A program made the translations under genes and the position numbers. Shown piece after piece: positions 1 through 8,168 of a stretch of 17,900 bases of DNA; within the stretch, counting starts at the first letter, position 1, and the number at the start of each line of letters is the position of its first letter. The stretch is from CAYLLT01 sp964591605 (lineage in GTDB: Bacteria; Planctomycetota; Phycisphaerae; UBA1845; PWPN01). The notes beneath the pieces are model-generated. The model did no database searches. It saw only the letters and a list, made by a program, of their open reading frames with translations, and was not told where the DNA came from. The stretch is taken from contig CAZQEN010000142.1 of assembly GCA_964591605.1 (NCBI GenBank), positions 1 through 17,900 on the forward strand, written 5' to 3'.

Positions 1-1
1 C

Positions 2-3000
2 AGCGTCACCCAGATCATCGAGCAGAAGATGACCGGGCTCGACCAGATGATCTACCTGTCGGCCAACAGCGATTCATCCGGATCGTCGCGCGTCGAGCTG
101 ACCTTCGCCCCGGGGGTCGACCCGGACCTGGCGTGGGCCAAGGTGCAGAACAAGCTCCAGCTCGCCCTGGCCAGCCTGCCGGAGGTGGTCCAGCGGCGGG
201 GGGTCACAGTGGGCAAGGCCACCCGCAACTACCTGATGATCGTGGGCCTGATCTCCGAGGACGGCAGCATGGACGGCCACGACCTGCGGGATTACGCCCA
301 GTCCAACCTGGAGAAGGTCCTCGCCCGGGTGCCGGGCGTGGGCGAGGTCGAAAACTTCGGCTCCCAGTATGCGATGCGGATCTGGGTAAAACCCGACGCT
401 CTCACCCAGTTCTCTCTGACCATGGAGGATGTCATCCTGGCGCTCAGGGCCTACAACGTGGAGGTTTCCGCTGGCCAGTTCGGCGGGGCGCCGGCGATCG
501 AAGGTCAGCGGTTGAACGCCTCCATTATAGTGCAGAGCCTGCTTAAGACCTCTGAGGAGTTCACCGCCATTCCGCTCCGCATCAACCCGGACGGCTCCAT
601 CGTGCGCATCAGCGACGTGGGGTGGGCGGAGCTGGGAACCGACTCCTACGAAATCGAGGGACAATACAACGGCAAACCCTCCGCGGCCATGGCCATCCGG
701 CAGGTCGCCGGCGCCAATGCCCTCGACACCGCGGATGCCGTCAAGGCCAAGCTGGAGGAGATGAGCCAGTATTTCCCACCAGGAATGAAGGTCATCTACC
801 CCTACGAAACCACGCCGTTCGTGAAGGTAGCGATCGAGGAGGTGGTCAAGACGCTCTTCGAGGCCGTGGGGCTGGTGTTCCTGGTCATGTGGCTGTTCAT
901 GGGCAACATCCGGGCCACGCTGATCCCGACCATCGCCGTGCCGGTCGTGCTCCTGGGAACCTTCGCGACCCTGAACGTCTTCGGGTTCTCGGTCAACATG
1001 CTGACCATGTTCGCCATGGTGCTGGCCATCGGTCTGCTGGTGGACGACGCCATCGTGGTCGTGGAGAACGTGGAACGCATCATGAGCGAAGAGGGCCTTC
1101 CCCCGCGCGAGGCCACCCGCAAGTCCATGGAACAGATCACCAGCGCCCTGATCGGCATCGGCCTGGTGCTGTCGGCGGTCTTCGGCCCGATGGCGTTCTT
1201 TCCCGGCTCGACCGGCGTGATCTACCGGCAGTTCTCCATCACCATCATTTCATCCATGATGCTGTCGGTGGTCGTCGCGTTGATCCTCACTCCGGTTCTG
1301 TGCGCTTCCCTGCTGCGTCCGGTCCCCGCGGGGCATGAACCGGCGGAAGCGGCGATCTTCTTCCTGCGGCCCTTCTTCAGGCTGTTCGACCGCGTGTTTT
1401 TCCGGATCAGAGACATTTACGTCGGGATCGTGAGCCGGTCGTTCTCGCAGAAGCTGCGTTACGCCTTCGTCTACGTCCTGATCGTCTCGGCCGTGATGTA
1501 TTTCTTCCGCTATCTGCCCACCGGCTATGTGCCCGACGAAGACCAGGGCATGATGCTCGCCCAGATCATTCTGCCCACCGGGTCCACCATGCAGCAGACC
1601 CGCCGGGTGCTGGACGAAGTCGAACGCTATTTCCGCGAGAACGAAAAGGAAGCGGTGGCATCCTGCATGACGATCTGCGGCGTGGGCTTCTCGGGGCGGA
1701 CCCAGGCCAACGGCATGGTCTTCATCAAGCTCAGGGACTGGGAACTCCGCGACCGGGACGATCTGCGGGTCAAAGCCGTCGCCCAGCGGGCCACGGCCGC
1801 CTTCTCGCGCATCCGCGGCGCCCTGGCCTTTGCCTTCCCGCCGCCCGCGGTGGTCGAGCTCGGCAATGCCCGGGGCGTTGACTTCCAGTTGCTGGATCGG
1901 GGCGGGATCGGCCATGAGAAGCTCATGGCCGCCCGGAACCAGTTTCTCGCCCTGGCCTCCCAGGACGCGAGGCTCTCCGTCGTCCGCCCCAACGGCCTTG
2001 AAGACGTGCCCGAATACCGCCTCGACGTCGATTGGGAACGCGCCGGCGCCCTGGGCGTCCCGATCACGTCGATCCACAACACCATCGCCGCGGCCTTCGG
2101 CGGAGCCTACGTGAACGACTTCATCCAGGCCGGGCGCGTCAAGCGGGTCTACACTCAATTGGACGCTCCCTACCGCATGCTCCCCAGGGACCTGAGCCGG
2201 CTGTATGTCCGCAACAACGCGGGCGAGATGGTGCCTCTGTCGGCTTTTGCTTCCAGCCGCTGGGCATATGGTCCTTCCCGGCTGGAGCGGTTCAACGGTT
2301 TCCCCTCGCTCAACATCTGGGGCGAGCCGGCACCGGGCCGGAGCTCCGGCGACGCGATGCAGGCCATGGAAGAGATCGTCTCGAAGCTGCCCCCGGGGCT
2401 CGGCTTCGACTGGACCGGCCTGTCCTACCAGGAGCGGATGGCCAGCAAGCAGGGGCCCATCCTGTACGGGTTTTCCATCCTGGTCATCTTCCTGTGCGTG
2501 GCCGCGCTGTATGAAAGCTGGCCGATCCCGCTGGCCAACCTGCTCATGCTGCCGCTGGGGGCATTCGGCGCGACGGCGGCCATCTGGGTGCGGGGGCTGC
2601 CCAACGACGTCTACTTCCAGATCGGCATCCTCACCACCCTGGGCCTGACCACCAAAAACGCCATCCTGATCATCCAATTCACCCAGGAGCGGATGGCCCA
2701 CGGCGAAGGGCTGGTCCAGGCGACCCTGGGGGCCGTGCGGGTCCGGTTCCGCCCGGTCATCATGACCTCGCTGGCCTTCTTCTTCGGCGTGCTGCCGCTG
2801 GCCATCGCCACCGGCGCCGGCGCCGGCGCCATGAATGCCATCGGCACCGCGGTCACCGGCGGAATGCTCTCCGCCACCTTCATCGACCTGCTGTTCATTC
2901 CGCTTTCCTTTGTGCTCGTGTCCCGGTTGTTCAAAGTGGAACAGCGCTCCAGGGCACGCGCATCTGTGCGCCTCGAAGGACACCCGGAACATCAGCCGCA

Positions 3001-3031
3001 CGTGCTCGGAGTGCGGACAACCCTGGGATGA
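2..3031 (+). CDS. RND multidrug efflux permease, AcrB/MexB-like (5' truncated by window edge)
   Basis: This inner-membrane proton/drug antiporter exports hydrophobic compounds through a periplasmic adaptor and a TolC-type channel. The reading frame is open from base 2, and the first visible residues (SVTQIIEQKMTGLDQM) align with AcrB from about residue 60, so roughly 60 N-terminal residues lie outside the window. The methionine at 29 is internal and is not the start. Visible marks are the TM4 proton-relay pair in GLLVDDAIVVVENVE (Asp codons at 1043-1048, equivalent to AcrB D407/D408), the TM10 lysine in TTKNAIL, the arginine in RFRPVIMTS, and the periplasmic WTGLSYQER and ALYESW motifs. About 1009 residues are present, so the full length would be near 1068. 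The last 30 residues are a basic, non-conserved tail. Its adaptor should lie upstream, outside the window. The family is certain; the substrate is unknown. Confidence 0.95.
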   Translation, partial: SVTQIIEQKMTGLDQMIYLSANSDSSGSSRVELTFAPGVDPDLAWAKVQNKLQLALASLPEVVQRRGVTVGKATRNYLMIVGLISEDGSMDGHDLRDYAQSNLEKVLARVPGVGEVENFGSQYAMRIWVKPDALTQFSLTMEDVILALRAYNVEVSAGQFGGAPAIEGQRLNASIIVQSLLKTSEEFTAIPLRINPDGSIVRISDVGWAELGTDSYEIEGQYNGKPSAAMAIRQVAGANALDTADAVKAKLEEMSQYFPPGMKVIYPYETTPFVKVAIEEVVKTLFEAVGLVFLVMWLFMGNIRATLIPTIAVPVVLLGTFATLNVFGFSVNMLTMFAMVLAIGLLVDDAIVVVENVERIMSEEGLPPREATRKSMEQITSALIGIGLVLSAVFGPMAFFPGSTGVIYRQFSITIISSMMLSVVVALILTPVLCASLLRPVPAGHEPAEAAIFFLRPFFRLFDRVFFRIRDIYVGIVSRSFSQKLRYAFVYVLIVSAVMYFFRYLPTGYVPDEDQGMMLAQIILPTGSTMQQTRRVLDEVERYFRENEKEAVASCMTICGVGFSGRTQANGMVFIKLRDWELRDRDDLRVKAVAQRATAAFSRIRGALAFAFPPPAVVELGNARGVDFQLLDRGGIGHEKLMAARNQFLALASQDARLSVVRPNGLEDVPEYRLDVDWERAGALGVPITSIHNTIAAAFGGAYVNDFIQAGRVKRVYTQLDAPYRMLPRDLSRLYVRNNAGEMVPLSAFASSRWAYGPSRLERFNGFPSLNIWGEPAPGRSSGDAMQAMEEIVSKLPPGLGFDWTGLSYQERMASKQGPILYGFSILVIFLCVAALYESWPIPLANLLMLPLGAFGATAAIWVRGLPNDVYFQIGILTTLGLTTKNAILIIQFTQERMAHGEGLVQATLGAVRVRFRPVIMTSLAFFFGVLPLAIATGAGAGAMNAIGTAVTGGMLSATFIDLLFIPLSFVLVSRLFKVEQRSRARASVRLEGHPEHQPHVLGVRTTLG

Positions 3032-3100
3032 CACCGCGATCTGAGCGGCGGAATTCTGTACAATGGAACTGCTGGACAGGGGAAGGGACCCGTACCGCGG

Positions 3101-4573
3101 ATGCGTTCGAGAATCGAGAGCAGTGTGGCAGCCACGGTGATCGCGGCCGGCGTTCTTCTGGCCGTGGACGCGCAGGCCCAGCCGCAGAATGCACGCTTCG
3201 GCGTCGGCGTGGCCACCCAGAACATGGTCGACGGCCAGGTCACGACGAATCTCGACGACTTCGACGGCTACCGTCCCGGCGATCCGCCCTGGAACCCGCT
3301 CGGGATCGGCTGGTATTTCAACTGGAACTGGACCCACGGCATCGTCTGCGACTCGCAGGGTGAAAACTGCATCGAGTACATGCCGCTGGTGGGCGGCTGG
3401 GGCCCGGGCGTCCATCCGACGCTCGCCCAGATCCAGACGCACGTTGCCGCCTGGCCGGCCCGCTACCCTGACGGCACCACCTGGCTGATCGGCAACGAGA
3501 TCATCTTCGACGATCAGCGGACCCCGCAGCAGTACGCGGAGGACTATCACACTTTTTACTACGGCCTCAAGGCCATCAATCCCACGTTCAAGGTCGCCAA
3601 CGGTTCGGTGATCACCTCCATCTACTACAGCCGCCCCGGCTTCATGGGTACGCCGCTTCAACTGCTCGACGCCATCCGCGCCGCGTATCAGGCGACCTAC
3701 GGCGAGCCCTGGCCGGTGGACGCGTGGAACATCCACCCCTACGTCTGGATCAAGCCGACGCTCCAGCAGGAACTCGACGATTTCCGCAACCAGCTCTCTG
3801 CGTTTCGAGACTGGATGGCCTCCGTCGGCGAGCAGGATAAGCCGCTGATCATCACCGAGTACGGCCTGCTGGATGCTCACCCCGAGGCCTGGATGATCGA
3901 TTACCTGCGGGCTTCGTTCGAGATTCTGCTCTCCAGGGGCCATGCCAACGGCATGCCCGGCGACGACGGCCGCTGGGTGCAGCGCTGGGCGTGGTTCGTC
4001 AACAACAACCACGTCTGGACGGCGGGCGGCGCCGTCCAATGGACGCACTGCGCCCTGTACAACGGCGACGCGTTCGACATCCGGCCGCTGGGCCAGGCGT
4101 ATGCGTCGTATCCCAAGCTCGACGACAACTGCCCGGATATCTCCAACCCCGATCAGGCCGATACCGACGCCGACGGCCGCGGCGATGCCTGCGACAACTG
4201 CCCGAATGCGGTCAACCCTGACCAGTTCGACTTCGACAGCGATGACGTGGGCGATGCCTGCGACCCGGACCGGGACAATGACGGCGTGCCCAACGAACTC
4301 GACCAGTGTCCCGACACGCCCGCCGGACATCACGTGACCTGGGGGGGCTGTTCCACCGCCCGATCCGACTTCGACCGCGACGGCGACGTGGACCAGTCCG
4401 ATTTCAGTCGTCTTCAGGCCTGCCTGTCCGGGGCCGGAATCGAGCCGGCCTTGCCGCAGTGCGATGACGCGCGCCTGGATACGGATAAAGACGTCGATGC
4501 AGCCGATGTGGCCGTCTTTCTGGCGTGCATGAGCGGCCCGAACGTGCTTTGCGATGCGGACTGTCAGGAATGA
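3101..4573 (+). CDS. Secreted glycoside-hydrolase-like protein with thrombospondin type 3 repeats and dockerin-like tail
   Basis: This is a predicted exported 490-residue protein. Residues 1-27 form a signal peptide ending in DAQA. The body to about residue 340 reads as a clan GH-A type TIM barrel, with acid/base candidate E133 in WLIGNEI and nucleophile candidate E253 in IITEYG, plus many exposed Trp and Tyr residues. Residues about 341-417 are thrombospondin type 3 calcium-binding repeats (DNCPD..NPDQ.DTDADGRGDACD). Residues about 423-475 hold two EF-hand loops (DFDRDGDVDQ and LDTDKDVDAAD) with flanking cysteines, as in dockerin-like tails of planctomycete secreted proteins. A purine-rich stretch at 3080-3087 is a distant ribosome binding site. 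The gene is a paralogue of its downstream neighbour and overlaps it by 20 bp. It could belong to the Glyco_hydro_cc/GH128 group or a relative. Family and substrate cannot be fixed by eye, and the cohesin partner is unknown. Confidence 0.8.
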   Translation: MRSRIESSVAATVIAAGVLLAVDAQAQPQNARFGVGVATQNMVDGQVTTNLDDFDGYRPGDPPWNPLGIGWYFNWNWTHGIVCDSQGENCIEYMPLVGGWGPGVHPTLAQIQTHVAAWPARYPDGTTWLIGNEIIFDDQRTPQQYAEDYHTFYYGLKAINPTFKVANGSVITSIYYSRPGFMGTPLQLLDAIRAAYQATYGEPWPVDAWNIHPYVWIKPTLQQELDDFRNQLSAFRDWMASVGEQDKPLIITEYGLLDAHPEAWMIDYLRASFEILLSRGHANGMPGDDGRWVQRWAWFVNNNHVWTAGGAVQWTHCALYNGDAFDIRPLGQAYASYPKLDDNCPDISNPDQADTDADGRGDACDNCPNAVNPDQFDFDSDDVGDACDPDRDNDGVPNELDQCPDTPAGHHVTWGGCSTARSDFDRDGDVDQSDFSRLQACLSGAGIEPALPQCDDARLDTDKDVDAADVAVFLACMSGPNVLCDADCQE

Positions 4574-6590
4574 GAGCAGCGTGATGCACCTGGTCGGATA
4601 CCGAGTCTCGTTGCCTGTTCTGCTCGCCGTTGCAAGCCTGGCCGGCATCGACTCGATCGCGCAGGCCCAGACACCCCCGAATCCATACTGTGTTTCCGGC
4701 GCGGACTGGTCAGCGAACGGCACGATGGCCAGACTGAACATGCCCGCTGACAGCCTCGGTTACATCTGGGACAACCTGTACGCGACCAACCTCCCCAACA
4801 TGGTGCGGCCGTGCCGGTACTGGCAGCTTGTCTGGGGCGGGCATCAGGCGCACGGATACCATGAGACGGATGACACCATCGACAATCCCGCCGTTTTTGG
4901 CCAGTGGGTGGACGCCCACCCCGGCAGGATCTGGATCATCGGCAACGAACCGAACATTTATCCGCAGGACGGCATCTCCCCGGCTCAATATGCGCGGATG
5001 TTCAAGAAGTATTACGATTTCATTCTCGCCCGCGACCCATCAGCCAGGTTCGCGGTCGCCGGACTGGCCGGTGACGCCAACCCCGCCGCGCTCCAGGGGA
5101 ACAAGGACTGGTGGAACCAGGCCCTCGGTGAGTACCGGAGTCAATTTGGCGCCGAGATGCCCATCGACATCTGGAACTGCCACGGATACCGCCAGATCGG
5201 CGACCTGGATCCCGACAGGACCATGGCCGAGTACTTCACCCCGTATCGGCAGTTCGTGGACACGGTCTCCGGCGGCATCTATGCGGGCAAGGAACTCTGG
5301 TGTACCGAGTTCGGCGTCCCCGGCTGGTCGACCACTCTGGATCCGAGCCTCCTGGCAGAGTTCGTGACGCAGTTATGTCCCCGTCTGGAGGCCGGCGGTT
5401 ACAGCCGCTTTTTCTGGTTCCTCGGACCGTGGCCGGGCGGCTGGGATGCGAGCATGAATGACCTGGCGCTGGTAGGCGCTGACGGCCTGCCCACGGTGCT
5501 CGGCCAGACCTATTCCGGTCTCGCTCACAGCTATCCGAACCCGATTCCCCCGCCGTCGCCGTCACAGTTGCCATTGCCGTCGCCGCCGCTCCTGATCACG
5601 AACGATTTCTCGACCACCGCCGCGCCGCTGCGGGTCGTCGGCGGTGACTGGACCCTCGATGGGGGGACCTATCGTCAGACGAGGACGATCAACTGGGGCC
5701 TCCATTCGCAGTTGTGGTACGACTACCAGGATGTCCGCGTGGCCGTCGATCTGCGGATCAACAGCGCACCCTCCTCCAGCAACTGGGCGGGCGTGTCCGT
5801 CCGTACCGGCGATATCTGGAACAGCCGTGACATCAGCACCTACCTCGTGCTCCTGCGTCAGAGCGGCGAGTTGAACATTTACACCGCCCCTGACGGCACG
5901 GTGGCGTCGGTGCCCGGTGCGGTGTCAGACACCTCCATCTGGCACCAGCTTCAAGTGGACATCCGGGGATGGCAGATCCAGGTCAGCCTCGACGGAGTTC
6001 CCCGAATCACCTGGACGGACCCTCATCACCGGCGGGCTTCGGGAGCCGTGTCGTTATATGCGGGCCGAGCGAACTGCAGCTTCGACCATCTCAGCGTGCT
6101 CAAGATCGTGCCGCCGACGGCCGTGATCAAGATCCAGCCCGCCGAGGGCTTCGTCCCGCTCACCGTGAGCTTGGACGGCACGGGTTCGTCGGATCCCAAT
6201 ACAGCGCTCGTCAGCTACGCCTGGGACTTCGACGACGACGGCATCGTTGACGACACCAGCGGGCCGCTGACCAGCCACCTGTACTACCTGCCCGGCACCT
6301 ACACGGCGCGTCTGACCGTGACGAACGAATATGGCATTACCGGCAGCAGCACGGCCCGGATCATCGCCCGCGGCTACCTGGGAGATTTTGACCATGACGG
6401 CGACGTGGACCAGGGGGATTTCGGCCATCTCCAGGCATGCCTGACCGGCGCGGGAGTCCCGCAGACCGATCCAGACTGCTCGGATGCCCGGCTGGACAGC
6501 AACGAAGACGTGTCCGCGAGCGACGTTGCCCTGTTCCTGCAGTGCCTGAGCGGCGCACAAACGCCGGCGGATCCGGCCTGTGCCCGGTGA
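4554..6590 (+). CDS. Secreted glycoside-hydrolase-like protein with jelly-roll-like, PKD and dockerin-like domains
   Basis: This is a predicted exported protein of up to 678 residues. The start at 4554 overlaps the upstream gene by 20 bp and gives an N-terminus (ESSV) resembling that of its paralogue. Met11 (4584), 10 nt after the upstream stop, is an equally good start with a cleaner signal peptide ending in IAQAQ. The barrel carries E132 in WIIGNEPN and E252 in LWCTEFG, 120 residues apart as in the paralogue. A Pro-rich linker lies at about 328-347, followed by a beta-rich, concanavalin/DUF1080-like segment (about 350-515). A PKD domain follows (about 520-605), with the SYAWDFDDDG and YTARLTVTN motifs. 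The double EF-hand tail begins with DFDHDGDVDQ at about 611 and has paired cysteines. Likely role: polysaccharide binding and cleavage outside the cytoplasm. The enzyme family is an inference from motifs. Confidence 0.78.
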   Translation: MRTVRNESSVMHLVGYRVSLPVLLAVASLAGIDSIAQAQTPPNPYCVSGADWSANGTMARLNMPADSLGYIWDNLYATNLPNMVRPCRYWQLVWGGHQAHGYHETDDTIDNPAVFGQWVDAHPGRIWIIGNEPNIYPQDGISPAQYARMFKKYYDFILARDPSARFAVAGLAGDANPAALQGNKDWWNQALGEYRSQFGAEMPIDIWNCHGYRQIGDLDPDRTMAEYFTPYRQFVDTVSGGIYAGKELWCTEFGVPGWSTTLDPSLLAEFVTQLCPRLEAGGYSRFFWFLGPWPGGWDASMNDLALVGADGLPTVLGQTYSGLAHSYPNPIPPPSPSQLPLPSPPLLITNDFSTTAAPLRVVGGDWTLDGGTYRQTRTINWGLHSQLWYDYQDVRVAVDLRINSAPSSSNWAGVSVRTGDIWNSRDISTYLVLLRQSGELNIYTAPDGTVASVPGAVSDTSIWHQLQVDIRGWQIQVSLDGVPRITWTDPHHRRASGAVSLYAGRANCSFDHLSVLKIVPPTAVIKIQPAEGFVPLTVSLDGTGSSDPNTALVSYAWDFDDDGIVDDTSGPLTSHLYYLPGTYTARLTVTNEYGITGSSTARIIARGYLGDFDHDGDVDQGDFGHLQACLTGAGVPQTDPDCSDARLDSNEDVSASDVALFLQCLSGAQTPADPACAR

Positions 6591-6743
6591 GGCCCCCGGC
6601 CACGGAATGCCCCCCACGCTGGGCCCATGCCACCCCGCCCGAAGTGTCACGCACCCCCCCATGCTCTCGCCACCCGCATGGACGGGCGAACCTGCCCGGG
6701 GTGCGGTATGATGCGCGGGTCCCGGTATCCATCGGCCCGGGCA

Positions 6744-6762
6744 ACCCCGCCGAAAGCGGGGT
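6744..6762 (+). other. Perfect 7-bp GC hairpin in pump leader
   Basis: The stem ACCCCGC pairs with GCGGGGT around a 5-nt loop (CGAAA). It is not followed by a T run, so a terminator is unlikely. It may be part of a structured leader RNA or an operator-like palindrome for the downstream pump genes. Confidence 0.4.
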
Positions 6763-6911
6763 AGCGTATGAATCGCCATCTCGCGGTCACGATTCGAACC
6801 ATGCACCGGATGCCTGACCATCACGACCGCCGTGCGAAGCGCTGCCTGACGCAGGACGCCCCTGCCCTCGCGTGCTGCCTCCGCATCATCCTGGATCCGC
6901 AACTCATGTCT

Positions 6912-6916
6912 GGAGG
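6912..6916 (+). promoter_or_regulatory. Shine-Dalgarno GGAGG fixing the adaptor start
   Basis: GGAGG lies 6 nt before ATG 6923. This supports that start over the upstream in-frame GTG at 6872, which would add 17 residues in front of a good lipoprotein signal peptide. Confidence 0.75.
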
Positions 6917-6922
6917 TCGAAC

Positions 6923-8155
6923 ATGTCTCTTTCGAGGAGCGCCCATTGCGCTCTGCTCATCGCGGTGGCCCTGATCGGCTGCCGGACCGACGACCGGGCT
7001 CCAACCACCCAGACCGCCCAGCCTCCGGAGGTGATCGTCGCCCAGGTGGTCAGCCGTGAAGTGACCGATTACGCGGAGTTCACCGGCCGGACCGAGTCCG
7101 CCGAGACCGTCGATATTCGCTCCCGCGTCACCGGGTACCTCGATGACATCAACTTCATCGACGGCCAGGAAGTCAAGAAGGGCGATGTGCTCTTCCAGAT
7201 CGATCCGCGCCCGTTTCAGGCCGACCTGGAGAACGCCGAAGGCCAGAAGGCGCAGTGGGAGGCCAGACAGGCCCGCGCCCGCGCCGACGTGCAGCGATAT
7301 GAAAGTCTGGTGCCGACAGGGGCAGCCAGCGCTCAGGACCGTGACAAGGCCCGGGCCGATCTGGGTGAAGCGATCGCCGCCATTCGGTCCGCGGAGGCGG
7401 TGATCGCCCGGGCCCGGCTTGATCTCGAGTTCGCCCGCGTGACCGCACCGATCGACGGACAGATCAGTCGCGCGCTCATCACCCGGGGCAACCTGATTCG
7501 CGGCGACCAGGACGTGATGACCACCATCGTGTCGATGGACCCGATGTATGTCTACTTCGATGTGGACGAACGCACCCTGTTGCAGGTTCGCCGGCAGGCA
7601 GCGGCATCGAGCGCGCCCTCCGCCCGCAGGCCGGATGTCAAGGATTACCGGATTCCGGTTCGCGTGGGGCTGGCCCACGAGCAGGGCTATCCCCATCTCG
7701 GCATCATCAACTTCGCGGACAACCGGGTGGATCCCTCCACCGGCACGATTCGCATCCGCGGCATCTTCGATAACTCTCAGCGCATCTTCAAGCCCGGTTT
7801 CTTCGTCCGCGTGCGCGTGCTGGCCAGCGCATCGAGTCGTGCATTACTGGTCATCGACCGGGCCATTGCGGCGGATCAGGGACAGCGGTTTGTGTACGTC
7901 GTGGACGACAGGAACATCGCTCAGTATCGGGTCGTTCAACCGGGGCGGCTCGAAGACGACGGGCTGCGGGTCATCCCCGAGGGACTCCAGCCGGGCGAAT
8001 GGGTCATCGTCACCGGACTTCAGCGGGCCCGTCCCGGAAAACCCGTGACGCCCGTCCGCGGCGAAATGACGCGTGCCGGAGCGGCGCCGCGGTCGCAGCC
8101 TGTGGCACGCGGCGGCGGTCAGGCCCAGCCCACGCAGCCAGCGCGGCAACCTTGA
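6923..8155 (+). CDS. RND efflux periplasmic adaptor lipoprotein (AcrA/MexA family)
   Basis: This 410-residue membrane fusion protein links the inner-membrane RND pump to an outer-membrane channel. The N-terminus is a lipoprotein signal with lipobox LIGC (Cys 18), so the protein is probably lipid-anchored and periplasmic. In order: a lipoyl half (RVTGYLDDINFIDGQEVKKG, about residues 66-90), an alpha-hairpin coiled coil (about 98-172) with the TolC-contact-like RYESLVPTGAAS tip, the second lipoyl half (VTAPIDGQISRALI, about 173-190), then the beta-barrel and membrane-proximal domains. A Pro/Gln/Gly-rich tail ends the protein. The start at 6923 is preferred because of GGAGG 6 nt upstream. The stop is 13 nt before the permease start, so the two genes form an operon. 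Family assignment is firm; the exported substrate is unknown. Confidence 0.93.
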   Translation: MSLSRSAHCALLIAVALIGCRTDDRAPTTQTAQPPEVIVAQVVSREVTDYAEFTGRTESAETVDIRSRVTGYLDDINFIDGQEVKKGDVLFQIDPRPFQADLENAEGQKAQWEARQARARADVQRYESLVPTGAASAQDRDKARADLGEAIAAIRSAEAVIARARLDLEFARVTAPIDGQISRALITRGNLIRGDQDVMTTIVSMDPMYVYFDVDERTLLQVRRQAAASSAPSARRPDVKDYRIPVRVGLAHEQGYPHLGIINFADNRVDPSTGTIRIRGIFDNSQRIFKPGFFVRVRVLASASSRALLVIDRAIAADQGQRFVYVVDDRNIAQYRVVQPGRLEDDGLRVIPEGLQPGEWVIVTGLQRARPGKPVTPVRGEMTRAGAAPRSQPVARGGGQAQPTQPARQP

Positions 8156-8168
8156 TGGAGGGTGAGGG

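Larger units (their letters stand above)
6591..6922 (+). promoter_or_regulatory. 332-bp intergenic leader upstream of the second RND operon
   Basis: I see no convincing gene here. A TATGAT box at 6707-6712 could be a -10 element, but there is no good -35 sequence at the right distance. Transcription from it would include the perfect hairpin at 6744-6762 and a leader of about 200 nt before the adaptor start. The open frame from 6768 (68 codons) lacks a ribosome binding site, runs into the adaptor gene and looks like chance. No repressor gene is adjacent. Confidence 0.3.

Noticed and set aside
1250..4741. 1163-codon open frame on the - strand
   Set aside because: It runs antisense across the AcrB-like gene and the hydrolase gene, has low-complexity His/Gly/Arg-rich sequence and no domain. 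It is a shadow of high-GC codon use.
6736..6780. c-di-GMP (GEMM-I) riboswitch
   Set aside because: GGGCAACC followed by a hairpin with GAAA in its loop looks similar at first, but the downstream GGACGCAAAGCC-like core is absent and the loop is not a properly closed GNRA tetraloop.
6768..6974. Small gene of 68 codons in the pump leader
   Set aside because: No ribosome binding site, a composition unlike the neighbours, and overlap with the adaptor signal peptide in another frame.
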